Positions 1 through 9,445 of a DNA stretch of 10,782 nt are shown piece after piece. Location: NCBI GenBank assembly GCA_002803225.1, contig NXFV01000822.1, positions 1-10,782 of the forward strand, read 5' to 3'. Numbering within the stretch: position 1 is the first letter of the stretch; each line of letters opens with the position of its first letter. The position numbers and the translations under genes are program-made. A model generated the notes under the pieces. The model worked only from the letters and a program-made list of their open reading frames with translations, was not told where the DNA came from and did no database searches. The stretch comes from Gamarada debralockiae (Eukaryota > Ascomycota > Leotiomycetes > Helotiales > Hyphodiscaceae).

Positions 1-621
1 ACGCGCTGTGGCGTCATTCTACGCTGATGGCGCTTTTTCTACCCTGAGCGCGCTGGGACCTGGGGAAATTAACTCTACTTTAAGAATAGTCAAATCACTC
101 AACCATAGTACAGAATTACGCCACAAGAGCTCATCCATAGTAGAGAAAAATGAGAGAATCCCTAGCGTGATTCTCTACTATGGTGGCGCTTTTAGCTACT
201 ATGGTTCAACTGGAACCCGGCTTTTTCAACCCTTCCACTTCTGGCCAGGGTATTTCCTTAAAACACCTCTCCCAGTCTGGAAGGATAGCGTCGCAGCAAC
301 GCAGGTCTTGGCAACTATTTCTTCTTCGCACGCACAAGAATTGTATTCAGTCGGAAACTTAACTAACACTGTCTGATGGTACGATCCGCAGAGGGCTTTC
401 ACCAATGATTTATTAGCTAAATATCGAACCATGAAACGGCAAGCCACTGTGTACTTGTTCCAGGGTACAGAGTCATTAGCCAATTGCGCTTCGCGTCTGC
501 AGTTGAACCACTATGCTTGATTGTCAGGATACTCTATGATGGGAGGGTTGGCGACCGAGAGGCTTCAGGACGTCCCTCGTCCTCTTTGACGACTTTTTGC
601 GCCACATCGCTAATATGCATC
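1..621. other. Non-coding region downstream of the minus-strand transcription factor gene
   Basis: No supportable gene is seen. The open frames here (for example 8-376 plus and 226-483 minus) overlap one another, match no family I know, and the longest is crossed by an inverted repeat. The segment 16-42 (ATTCTAC..TGGCGCTTTT..CTAC) resembles 170-200 (ATTCTCTAC..TGGCGCTTTT..CTAC), so the window may begin inside a repeat related to the palindrome at 101-206. On the minus strand an AATAAA lies at 414-409, about 210 bp past the stop at 622, and could serve as the poly(A) signal of that gene; this is inference only. Confidence 0.6.
101..206. repeat. Nested inverted repeat, MITE-like or palindromic relic
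   Basis: The arms are 101-147 and 171-206. The outer 10 bp (AACCATAGTA at 101-110) pair perfectly with 197-206. The inner 13 bp (CCATAGTAGAGAA at 135-147) pair perfectly with 171-183. A CGCCAC block lies between them in both arms. The left arm carries 11 extra bases (about 125-135). An alternative inner stem pairs AGAGAATC (153-160) with GATTCTCT (169-176). No target-site duplication is clear at the ends. It could be the relic of a small inverted-repeat transposon or simply a palindrome; no transposase is present. Confidence 0.6.
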
Positions 622-2323
622 TTAGCCAGGTAAGAAGGAGTGGTTGGTAATGGGGACCGGAAGATGTTCCATGATTCGCACACCGGTTTGATTGATCCTG
701 GCCATAGCCGCTTGCGCCCAGAGTAGCTCCCGCTCGCAACCAGGAGCATCGTGAAGTGTTTCGATTGCGACTTTCAACGGGAACACAGCTGATCTTGCTC
801 CAGTCCCTCGAAATTCGTCGCCTAAGCAGTACTCAATCGACTGGCAAATATTACGGGCTAGTGTTGCGACATCCGTTCGATGTCCAAGTGGCGGCAGTTG
901 AGCGATATCGAATTGAGCTGTGGTTTTGGCGGGAGGTGTATCGGTCCTGGTCGAGTGTGCTGCTTGGATGCCGAGGAGAAGCTTATATGTATATGCCATC
1001 CCTGACCATAGAATGGCTGACGTCGCCCAAAAGAATATGCACATGTGTGCTGTTTGGAGATCTAAATATTTGAAAGCCACAGGGAAGACCTTCCCAAGCT
1101 CTTCGTTGTCGATACCTTCAGTTTCCGTCGATAGTTCTGGCCAGTATACTGGACCTAACGCCTCCTCTTCCAGAGTTTTGTAGAAATTTTGGAGTTGGAG
1201 ATCAACTTTCCAGCAGCGATCGATGAGCCCAAGAATTGTTACCAGCAGGACAGTCGGATCAATAGTTGCAGTTCCCTCTACTGCACCTTGCATCATTTGA
1301 TATCCATCGGCGACTATATTGGGTACTATGGCAACCACATCTAGAAGCTGCTGAAACATGGACTTCGGTCGATCCTTGAATGGTAGGTGAATCCATTCCG
1401 AACTGGCAAGGAAGGTGTGGCGACGTTCCGCGAAAGCTTGCTGGATCTTGAGACATGGGATTAGAAAGATTGCTCAACCTAGGAGGAAGCATCCTACCTC
1501 AATTACACGAAAAGATAGGAAGAGTTCGTGGCCAAAGTCCGAGCCATACGCATCTGGTCCCCTCAACTCGAACATCTTCGCACATCCTTTCATATGGGAG
1601 GCCCATGCCATCAGTGTCTTGTCAGGGCATTCAACAACCTCGTACATGATCATCGCCATGCAGGCTCCCAGAGTGTCGTCCTTATACATTAACTTCGGAT
1701 CCCAGAGTGCTTTTTGTAGCTCCCAGAGGCCATTGACGTAAAACTTCAAGCTTTCATGAATCAAGACTTCGTTTTCATTGACTCGACCGAGTTTAGCCGT
1801 AGCGACTGCTAGTACTGATGCCTCGAGAGCTTTCGTACAATTAGACAATACAGTGAACGTCTTGAGCCAGCTTCTATTTCTCCCTGTCGTTGCTGGCATA
1901 GAACAATTTATGAACTCGCTTAGGATTTGTTGACGGTATGCGGAGTTTGGGGAGAGGGGTCTGATCTTGGCAAGAAGTGGAGTTGAAGGAGATCCGTCCG
2001 AGCTGTCGCATTCAGTTCTCCGTCGTAATTCACCATTTATCTTTTGTCTGATCGATAGTTCTTTGCCATCTACGTCGTTTGATTTTGTTTTCGAACCCTT
2101 GGGGCCTTGATAAGCCGTCCCTGGACCAAGTATGAAAACACGCTCCCGTTGATAACCAGTGCATATCCTCCTCGCTTTGATACAGGTTCGACATTCGGGT
2201 TTCTCTAGACTACACTTTTCGGGTGTTAGTGAATTGCATCATTGCTCACAGAGCAGTGCTAACCGCGACTTTGCGCTGTCTGCAAGTGTTGCAAGCTTTT
2301 GACCTTCCTGGAACTCCGACCAT
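622..2323 (-). CDS. Zn2Cys6 fungal-specific transcription factor (Fungal_trans_2/DUF3468 type)
   Basis: A nuclear DNA-binding regulator of the Gal4-type binuclear zinc cluster class; its targets are unknown. I read three exons: 2323-2264, 2214-1498 and 1446-622, giving about 533 aa. Intron 1 (2263-2215, 49 bp) starts GTTAGC, has a CACTAAC branch site and ends AAAAG. Intron 2 (1497-1447, 51 bp) starts GTAGGA, has TTCTAAT and ends TCAAG. All exon phases are zero. The start MVGVPGRSKACNTC is the usual opening of this family. The six cysteines are at residues 11, 14, 21, 28, 31 and 38 (C-x2-C-x6-C-x6-C-x2-C-x6-C), followed by TGYQRERVF, also typical. Then come a charged linker (about 50-120) and a helical regulatory region with blocks such as LGACMAMIMYEVVECP, HELFLSFRVIE, QAFAERRHTF and FPLKVAIETLHDAPGCERELLWA. 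The protein ends HLPVPITNHSFLPG. The position before the third cysteine is Ala where Lys is common. I assign PF11951 from family knowledge, not from a search. The first intron, which splits the zinc cluster, and a possible extra 3' exon are the least certain parts. Confidence 0.88.
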
Positions 2324-2980
2324 ATTTCTCAGCCGCGCGAAGGGACGAAGGGCCTCTCACTGCGATAGTGACCCGGCGAACAGAGGAGAAGATGAGGAGT
2401 GTGAGATACAAGCGTCGCAGACGCCTCAAGGGTACAGTGGGATATTGCGACAGATCCTCTAATCCTCTAAATAGAAGACGCATTTATTTATGATGGAAAT
2501 TGCAGGAAATATTATTTGAGGTTCTGAGTCGCGAAATCAGGCTACAGAAGGCACCTGAAGGGTGGTGGCTCAGCCGCTAAGCGATTGGCGTTCCCGGCCA
2601 CATGCTTTTTGTACCTGTGTAACCGTAGTGGGGCGGTGCATGTACTCCGTACCAAATATGTCGCAAGTTGGTTCCTGCAAAGGTATCCATCCGTATCTAC
2701 ACATGATTTCCTGAATCTGTATGCACAGCATACTTCTGACGCCTTCACTGCCTCTATTATATCACCTAGTGGACAATGTCAGCAAGATAGGAAGCATTCA
2801 GAAATAATTATGCTTTAATTAGAATATGTGCGTAGGAAAAGGCTCCAAAGACGTATAAACAAATAAGCAACGTACTCGCTGGCCTTCAAATCTTGAAAGT
2901 TATAATACAGAAATATTGTTAGATGAAAAACAACAGCGACCAGACAATCAAAGGAATGCACCCCCCAGAGCAAATCCAGG
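2324..2980. other. Intergenic region between two minus-strand genes
   Basis: This holds the 5' flank of the transcription factor gene that starts at 2323 and the 3' flank of the membrane-protein gene that stops at 2981. Short open frames on both strands (2542-2748 minus, 2585-2818 plus) lack family resemblance and splice context, so I do not call them. No tRNA, other RNA gene or repeat was recognised. The word GTACTCCGTAC at 2642-2652 is a common short motif in filamentous fungal DNA and carries no clear function here. Confidence 0.5.
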
Positions 2981-4080
2981 TCAATGAAACCCTTCCCTCT
3001 GCAATTTCCTATCGTGGAACTTGCTCAACACAATTTGTTCTGATGCAATTCTCTCATGGCCCGCGGCAGGATGAACGGATGCCTTGGGCCGTTCAAGAGA
3101 AGGCGTAAACCTCCCCACTGCTCTGGCTTGTCTCGCTCGACCTCTTGACCACCTGCTGTTCGCCTGGACTCGTGGTTCCTTCATTTTCCGAGGCAGCGTG
3201 ATTCCAACCCTAATATATATGATGACAACAATCATCTCTTGCATGATCGCCATACATCCAAGACCAACAACACTTCCATAGAGAATACTGAATGTTCGAA
3301 TACGAGAAAAGGTGAGGAGGAGGACGTAGATAAGTCTGACAAGTATGCAAGGGATAGAAGCCGCGATAGCATTGATGAGTCGCTGTTCTCCGGGTTCGGC
3401 ATGCGAGCGACCGAACATGAACAGGACGGTGATGAGAACTACAGCTGCGAAGACGGCAACGAGGAGGATAATTCCGATCTTGGTCATTGGTTGGATCGGG
3501 TATATTCCATGATGGACCAAGTCGTTGGCAGTGTTGTCGCTGCCGATGACTACAAGGACTAGAGCCTGCAAAGTCTCAGAGCTCAGCCATGGCTAACAAG
3601 GTAGAGGTTGGAGTTGTGATAATGTCTTATGAGTTGTCTACTCTTAAGACAAGTCACCGAGTTAAAAACTCGGGAGACATCTGGAGTCGGAAAGAGTGCA
3701 CTGAGAAATAGGGGCACATACAGCGACGATAGGTATGCGCAGCAGCCGTACGTGGATGGATTGAATGAGTGTGTGGTACTCTTTGTTGATGCTTTTGCAG
3801 ACCCGAAAAAGAAGACTGAGAGTTATGAGAAGGAGAGGTGATAGTCCGACGCTCGAGAGAAGGGAGGCTGAAGTCTGCAGTGGAATTGAAGTTGGGAAAC
3901 CGATCGTCGCTAGCTCTAGGGAAGCGCCAGCGATGCGTATGAGAGAAATATTAGGAGAAATATCCAGCCTTTGTTGGGGCCAAAGCCATGGCGAACACAC
4001 CAAAATATACTGAAGAGGCAAGCTGGAGTATACACAATGAGCTCGACGATGGAGAGGTCGTTCCGGTTTGACAATATCAT
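2981..4080 (-). pseudogene. Seven-transmembrane DUF7702-like fungal membrane protein gene with one frameshift
   Basis: The gene encodes a multi-spanning membrane protein of unknown function; DUF7702 is my recognition from family knowledge. Exon 1 is 4080-3722 and exon 2 is 3565-2981. The intron (3721-3566, 156 bp) begins GTATGT and ends TTTGCAG, in phase 0, joining RIPIVA to ALVLVVIGS. The protein starts MILSNRNDLSIVELIVYTPA, followed by CVRHGFGPNKGWIFLLIF. At 3948-3943 (minus-strand TTTCTC) the frame slips. The conserved continuation LIRIAGASLELATIGF is in another frame, as if one base were lost. Read straight, translation stops at 3918-3916 after 54 aa. With the slip ignored, the product would be about 314 aa. 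Seven hydrophobic segments follow in order, including SVGLSPLLLITLSLLF, IGIILLVAVFAAVVLITVLF, AASIPCILVRLIYVLLLTF and AIMQEMIVVIIYIRVG. A basic tail of about 70 residues follows. No other stop or splice defect is seen, so this is either a young pseudogene or a one-base sequence error. An automatic model could hide the slip by calling a false intron (a GTGTGT donor near 4010 to TTCCCTAG at 3916) that deletes conserved residues. Confidence 0.72.
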
Positions 4081-5660
4081 GACTGCGGATAACGGGAAGG
4101 TTGTTGAATTAACGTCGCTGAGATCCTGTGGAGCGTCTCAGATCGGGTTAAGTTGGCCTTCCAAGTTTCGTAGAGGAAATAATCAAAACAGGAAGAGAAT
4201 ATTGACTGAATGAGTGAGATAAAACTGAGACGCAAAGGAAAGGACATATTTAAATACTCCATCACAATTATCATTACAGCGGGACGTCGAATGGATTCAT
4301 TCAATCGCGCTGAAGAGAGGAGCTCAGAGTGTTCACAGGCTCGGGAATCTCGCCATTTCGAGCGTCCGAGACGCTCGCAATCCGCTCCATTGGGAAACTT
4401 TCTCATAGGAGCCTTCAAGTGCGAATGATGAGAGATTTGCGCCATTCTGAGAAACCCGTTAGTGATTCACAAGGATTTCGCAGAGATTCAGCCTCTCGGT
4501 CGAGAAATGCGGCATGCGGCTGGGGCTGCACGAACACTAAACTGCATTTGTATCTATTTCGCGAAGCTTTGCGGAGAGAACCAAACGCGCCACCACCGCT
4601 GGCGCATCGAATTTTTGAACAATTACTCCGACTCTACATGTGATGCAACATTCATGTGATTTGAGGAGAGTCTAGCAAGTCTCACTTAAAAGAACCGATG
4701 CCATCAAATAATTAAGACGCTTCCACAATACAGTACGTTTACTTTATTTAACTCCTCCACGAGATAGTGGTGACCTAGATCTTGAATATACCGTCTTAAA
4801 ATCGGTCGAGGAGCGCACATGCCTCCCAAGTCTATTCTTTCTAGGTTCTAGAACATTTCAAATCCCGAGGACATTGCCCAAGTATAGGGAGGAAATAACA
4901 GAACATATAAAATGTCCATGTGAATCGCCCAGGCACAAAAGAACCCTTGATGGGAGCATTGAGGGAGTTGGGGACTGAAGTATTCTCCGTGTTTCAAGAG
5001 CTCTCAGTAGTAGGACAAGCGACGACTAGTTTTTGAGTTCCTAAGTCTATCCAGTCAAGGTCGACAACGGGATAGCCCGATATGCGTTGCAGTTTTGATA
5101 TCAGGTAATGAATACCATGCCTGTCGCTGCTTGATAGACTTCGATGGCTCAACTGATAACGCCCTAGCTAGAAATTAGGGCCCTCTAAATCTCACTTGAC
5201 TAATAACCCAGGCCATCAAAGACATATGGATAAGTCTTCGGGTATAAACAGTGTTGGTGGAGCCTTGAACTTGGTAAAATGCTTGATGTCTTCACGGCTC
5301 GCGGAAGTTGGGGATTTGCTTTTGAAGGCAGGTAATCGAGCCTCACTCGAAGCTCAAAGACCTCAAATGCGAGGCTACAGCCGAATGTTGAGTGTTACCA
5401 AACTAAGGAAGAGCCCAACTCACAGAAGCCCGATGGTTGTCGTTGTCGAATTAGTTGAGAAAAGTGCCCAACGCCTCTCCAAATCTGCGGCCCAGGTTCG
5501 GAACAAATCCCCGCATTGACCCGACTCCACATTCATCATCGAAAGTACGAACAATATCTTCTCTACGGCCCGGCATTTAGCTTCGCACCTCAATGACTTC
5601 AGCACGACTCTGGTCTGCGGGTAGAAGGGCCCAGAGGCCTGTGCTTTGAGATTCAGCAGC
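4081..5660. other. Divergent intergenic region of 1.6 kb
   Basis: This lies between the minus-strand membrane-protein gene and the plus-strand transcription factor gene, so it holds both promoters. The open frames inside (4077-4445 minus, 4329-4643 plus, 5196-5519 plus) show no family features and no convincing splice partners. An AT-rich palindrome, TATTTAAATA, at about 4246-4255 lies roughly 170 bp before the membrane-protein start and could act as a TATA-like element (weak). A small hairpin, GCCCTA..TAGGGC, lies at 5161-5181. The stretch 5520-5660 directly before the ATG at 5661 is probably 5' leader. No RNA gene was recognised. Confidence 0.5.
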
Positions 5661-8056
5661 ATGACGACCAATTCCACAGGAGACGCAGCGAGCGGGCGCC
5701 GCCGCGCGAAGAAGGCCTGCAAGACCTGCAATTCCCGCCGTGTACGATGCAATGTTATGGAAGAACAGCCCTGCAAGAACTGCAAGACCGCAGATGTGCC
5801 TTGCGAGCTCATGAATTCTAGGCGCGGAAAGTACGTTATAATTCTCAGCCCTCTCAACTGTCTGCTGTTCTAATTCATGGCCTCTAGGTACGAGCGGCAC
5901 CCTCAATCTCGAGCTACGAACTCTCATAATCCTGCCAACATAGCCGCGGCGTCGCAGCCACCGGGATCCGGCTACGAGCGGAGTGGTCTAGAGAAGGATG
6001 GGCTGTACAGTAGATCGAACAGCATGTCACAAACGGACTCGAGGAGCGCAAGTGTGGCAGGTGGAACTATTGCTTCAGTCTTCCACGTCGCGCCGGCTCC
6101 CGCGTCCTCGCCCAGCGGCGCGACAAATTGTGCTGATAGCACGGTCTTCCTGGGAGAATCCAGCTCCATATCACTCGTCCACGGCCCGCAGACACCCTCG
6201 GCAGCCAACCATACTTCGCCGGTTGAAAAGACGAGACTGCGATATCCTATACCCGATGCTGTGAGCATAAAAACTTCTACAACGCCTTTTGAGAAGCGCA
6301 GGAAAGCCGCACGGATAGACTATCTTACAAAAGATGGTGCATTTACATATCCCTCCAAAGGGGTCTGCGAAGCTCTTATTGGTGCATATTTTGAGTGGTT
6401 TCATCCATGTTTCCCAATTTTGGACAGACATGCCTTTTTCAATTCCTATATAACCAAGACCGTTTCCCCAATATTATTTCAGGCCGTGCTATTCGTTGGA
6501 GCTACACACTGCAATGAGCAGGTCATGAGGGATCTTGGCTTTCCCTCTCGAATGGATGCAAGAAATGAGATGTACAACCATATCAAGGATATATACGATG
6601 CGGATTACGAGACGGACAAGGTCACTGTTTCTCAAGCTTTGTTTCTTATGAGCTTTTGGCGTGCAGGACCACTGCTGGAGAAAGATACGCGGCATTGGCT
6701 AGGTGCTGCTATCAGTCTGGCTCAAACCAAAGGGATGCATCGGTCATCTTCCACCACAACATTCAAAGATGGGAAACTCCGGAAGAGAATATGGTGGTCG
6801 TTATATGTAAGAGATCGGCAATGCTCGGCTGCATTAGGCCTACCAACCCGTATCCGGGACGAAGACTGTGATATTGAAATGCTAGAACCTTCGGATTTTG
6901 AAGAGGAGGATCATTCGCCATATCCCAAGTTCTTGGGAGTCCAAAAGAGAGAGCACGTTCTTTTTGCCATTCAGATGGCGAAATTGGCCATCTATCTGGG
7001 CAAGATTGTCTTGAGAGAGTTCGCTCCAATCAGTCTCCCCAAGAAGGATTCTGAGAGGTCCCAACTGAGGGACGACCTGTTGAGATGGGAATCGGAACTC
7101 TCTCCTGAAATGACGGCGAATGCGACCGCCGATTCATTTTGGGCGAGCATGTTACATTTGTCATACAAGTAAGCCCCCCTTCTCCCTTAGAAGTCTATAG
7201 TATATTGACGAACTCAGCAATCTCTACATCCTCCTTTATCGATCCGCATATCTCGCCGAAACTGGCGATCAAAGTGCTGGAAATGTGGCTTTATCAGCTG
7301 CCTGCAGGAGTACTCGCATAACGGAGGACGTTCTTGCGCAAGACTTGGTGCAGCACCTCAACGTTCATATGTACGTTCCCAAATTCGTTCCTCGTGCTAC
7401 TGGTATGAACTGATGATTCCCAGCACAACTAGTCTATTCAACTCCCTTTGCATCCACACAATATGTCTTCGACGGTCACAGAACGCAACGCGAAAGCTAG
7501 CCGAATACCGTGCCCAACTATGCTTGCTGGGTTTGCGGGAACTGCAGAAGACCTGGGACGTGACGAACTGGGTTTTGCAGCTGTTTCTCCAATTTCTAGA
7601 TCAGTCTACCGCAAAGAGGCTACAATTGGTGGCAGACACAGAAGACGCACCTGCTCAACAGTCTGCTGGAGGTTCAGCATCAAGTCCACGAACTTTGGGT
7701 ACCCCTGATTTGAATTTGGATTTTGGAATGAGTGGCGGCGGAGGAGGATATAGTATGGACAGAGGAGACGAGATGAACTTGCCTCCAGCTTTGGACTTTG
7801 CATCTGATTTGTTTGGGACGAAAGAAGGTTCGTAGTCTCGATTCCCTTTCTTCCTATCCCAGCCTCGCTACTCCTAGTACTAATTTGGCTCCCTCGAATT
7901 TATCTTAGAGCTGTCGCGCTGACTTTGAGATCCCAACAAGCCCAAGACTTTTCTATGTTTCAATTACAGCCCGACCTATTCAGCGGGGACGTTTTTGGTG
8001 GTGGATTAGATCAGTACTATAATTCCGTCATGCCTCGAGGGGAGGGGGTTGAATGA
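5661..8056 (+). CDS. Zn2Cys6 transcription factor with fungal_trans (MHR) domain, CTF1-like
   Basis: A nuclear transcriptional regulator. I read five exons: 5661-5830, 5888-7168, 7218-7370, 7424-7827 and about 7941-8056, giving about 707 aa. The introns are 5831-5887 (GTACGT..CTCTAG, branch TTCTAAT), 7169-7217 (GTAAGC..CTCAG), 7371-7423 (GTACGT..CCCAG, branch ACTGAT) and about 7828-7940 (GTTCGT..ACAAG, branch GCTGAC). The first ATG of the frame is at 5661. The zinc cluster cysteines are residues 20, 23, 30, 38, 41 and 48 (CKTCNSRRVRC and PCKNCKTADVPC), followed by SRRGKYERH. A Ser/Ala/Pro-rich linker runs to about residue 200. The MHR domain (about 213-480) shows YFEWFHPCFPILDRHAFF, ALFLMSFWRAGP, DTRHWLGAAISLAQTKGMHR and KRIWWSLYVRDRQ. 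LHLSYNNLYILLYR spans the second intron; LFNSLCIHTICLRRSQ, LCLLGLRELQKTWDVTNWVL and LQLFLQFLDQSTAKRLQ lie further on. The tail has a GGGGG run, DRGDEMNLPPALDF and DLFSGDVFGGGLDQYYNSVM, acidic-aromatic blocks that could activate transcription (inference). The zinc cluster and MHR resemble cutinase/fatty-acid regulators (CTF1/Far); a precise orthologue is not claimed. The last intron boundary is ambiguous. Confidence 0.9.
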
Positions 8057-8849
8057 TGTCGGCTTCCGATAGGGAATACTGGCCGATGCAACTCGCTGTA
8101 TCGGAATGTAGTAGTACTGTATATCGTATAAGATAGATATCTTACTGATATAGAATTCAGCGAAAGGTTTACGTAGCTGCTTTCTTAGGTCTAAAGTTTG
8201 GATCGAAATCCGAATATGCAAGGCAACCGAGATTATTGAGATATTTGCATATTGACGAATAAAGGTTATTCAATATCGGCTGCGTATCCAAATTTTCGCA
8301 ATCATTTATTCTTATTTTGGAAATTTCTTAAGTTCCACTCCCGAATCCTAGTTCGAAACGTACGTCCTTGACATGAAATACTATCTCAGAGCTTCCGAAA
8401 GCTCTCTCAGCTTTGTACATCTTTCTGTATCAAGCATAGCTGACTTCGAAATTTTGCAGATGCTGTGCAAGCTTACTGGTTGCTAGATTGCACTTGTATT
8501 GTAGCTTTGAACGTGATAGGCGGAGGTTGGAAGTACAGAGTAACAGGAAACTTTTGGCCGGGCTTCGAAAAGGACCGCATTTCGCAAGATGGGAGAGTGT
8601 ACTCGATGAGTGGGAAAGATTCGCGGGAGACACGTTGAAGGTACTGGAGACTAACCCTTGAGACTGATGGCGAGCTCTGCTCTCCATGATAAGCCATTCT
8701 TTGATATGAGATTTGAAACCCCGTGTTTTCTTGGTACAAAACACCCAGTCTGTCAGTTGAGCTGAGAGGGGGCGAAATATAGAGGCATATTTAGAGCTAG
8801 CTTGATATCTAAAGAGCTGAAAATGCAAGGAGGGGAAGAGCTCTCTTAT
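8057..8849. other. Intergenic region after the plus-strand transcription factor gene
   Basis: No gene is supported. The minus-strand open frame 8430-8828 is unlike any family I know and has no sensible context. A perfect 7-bp hairpin, AGAGCTT-CCGA-AAGCTCT, lies at 8388-8405. The region becomes AT-rich towards 8300 and then leads into the repeat block that begins at 8850. Confidence 0.5.
8258..8263 (+). promoter_or_regulatory. Possible poly(A) signal of the plus-strand transcription factor gene
   Basis: An exact AATAAA lies about 200 bp past the stop codon at 8056, in AT-rich sequence. That is a plausible 3' UTR length for a fungal gene. The hexamer is often degenerate in fungi, so its presence is only suggestive. 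Confidence 0.3.
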
Positions 8850-8931
8850 GCCTTCGTACTTCTTAGCTTGCTAAGAAGAAGAAGGGGCTTCGAAAAGCTT
8901 ACCGGAAACTTTCGACACCGAAAACCGGGTC
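8850..8931. repeat. Repeat unit A, copy 1 (82 bp)
   Basis: This runs from GCCTTCGTAC to ACCGGGTC and is repeated in direct orientation at 9121-9202. It contains a perfect hairpin, CTTCTTAGC-TT-GCTAAGAAG, at 8859-8878, then a purine-rich AAGAAGGGGC stretch. Copy 1 keeps more CpG sites than copy 2 and is probably the less mutated one. It is followed directly by TAAGTTAGTCC and then unit B. The A/B junction has no insert here, so it serves as the empty site for the element at 9202-9417. Which transposon family this repeat comes from is not recognised. Confidence 0.8.
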
Positions 8932-8951
8932 TAAGTTAGTCCGGCCCGTGT

Positions 8952-9064
8952 CACGTTTTTTCTGAGTTTCTGAGAATAGGCGTATATCTTATACTATCAT
9001 GTGTCTATCACGTTTTTCCCTGAGCTTTTGAGAACAGCTATATATCTTATACTTACACGCGACT
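8952..9064. repeat. Unit B, tandem pair of about 57 bp (copies B1 and B2)
   Basis: Two diverged tandem copies start with CACGTTTTT at 8952 and 9009. Each contains TTTCTGAGAATAGG or TTTTGAGAACAGC followed by TATATCTTATACT. The same unit recurs twice more at 9446-9558. No coding potential is seen. Confidence 0.7.
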
Positions 9065-9120
9065 AGCTCTTTTCTTCTAAAAATACGAAGGCTTTGTATG
9101 AGCCGTAGGCTAGTACTCTT

Positions 9121-9202
9121 GCCTTTGTACTTCTTAGCTTACTAAGAAGAAGAAGGGGCTTTGAAAAGCCTTACTAAAACTTTCGACACCGAAAACCGGG
9201 TC
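9121..9202. repeat. Repeat unit A, copy 2 (82 bp)
   Basis: A direct repeat of 8850-8931 with the same length. Most differences are C-to-T or G-to-A towards this copy. Examples are CTTCGTAC to CTTTGTAC, GCTTGCTA to GCTTACTA, which breaks the hairpin by one pair, and GGCTTCGAA to GGCTTTGAA. A short stretch near 9168-9177 differs by small compensating gaps. Its right end is interrupted by the inverted-repeat element that begins at 9202. The direction of change is consistent with RIP or CpG deamination. Confidence 0.8.
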
Positions 9203-9417
9203 ACCAGGGGGTGCGGTAGCTCGTGGGACAGCGGAAAACCTTATCAGTCCTCCTGCACCAAGACCACAACGTCCAAACACATAAAAAGTATAATGAAATA
9301 TAGAACTAATTGCGGCGAACAAAATTATCTCTTCAGATTTTTGATTTTGTGTTATGTTGAGAAGTTACGAATCGGTTGTAGTTTTGACTGTCCCACGAGC
9401 TACTGCACCCCCTGGTG
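9202..9417. mobile_element. MITE-like non-autonomous inverted-repeat element, 216 bp
   Basis: The terminal inverted repeats are 9202-9231 and 9388-9417, 30 bp each with a single mismatch, starting CACCAGGGGGTGC and reaching GCTCGTGGGACAG. The interior of about 156 bp is AT-rich and has no long open frame, so the element would depend on a transposase made elsewhere. The flanks read CCGGGT on the left and GGTATAAGTTAC on the right. The uninterrupted copy of the same site reads CCGGGTCTAAGTTAG at about 8926-8940. This implies a target duplication of GGT, or of five bases GGGT(C/A) with one mismatch. An 8-bp duplication (hAT) and a TA duplication (Tc1/mariner) are not seen, so the superfamily is left open. 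Confidence 0.85.
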
Positions 9418-9445
9418 GGTATAAGTTACTCTAATCCGAGGTTAC

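Noticed and set aside
534..660. An extra 3' exon of the minus-strand factor (AKMHISDVAQKVVKEDEG..)
   Set aside because: It would need a poor GTCCCC donor, and the existing end SFLPG with a TAA stop is a natural end. It remains possible but unsupported.
5420..5857. Minus-strand open frames of 145 and 116 codons overlapping the start of the plus-strand transcription factor
   Set aside because: They are antisense to the zinc cluster exon and show no family features; the plus strand has a clear gene with proper splice sites.
622..8056. A secondary-metabolite or catabolic gene cluster around the two transcription factors
   Set aside because: No synthase, oxidoreductase, hydrolase or transporter gene is present in the window, and the genes are on different strands with long gaps.
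8341..8405. A tRNA-like stretch (TAGTTCGAAAC) near a hairpin
   Set aside because: No acceptor stem or anticodon arm can be fitted around it.
8430..8828. Minus-strand open frame of 132 codons between the transcription factor and the repeat block
   Set aside because: It has no recognisable motif and no splice or promoter context, and its composition looks like random translation.
9194..9425. hAT-type insertion, because the termini contain CAGGGGG
   Set aside because: The 8 bases next to CAGGGGG on each side do not match, and the empty site supports a shorter duplication.
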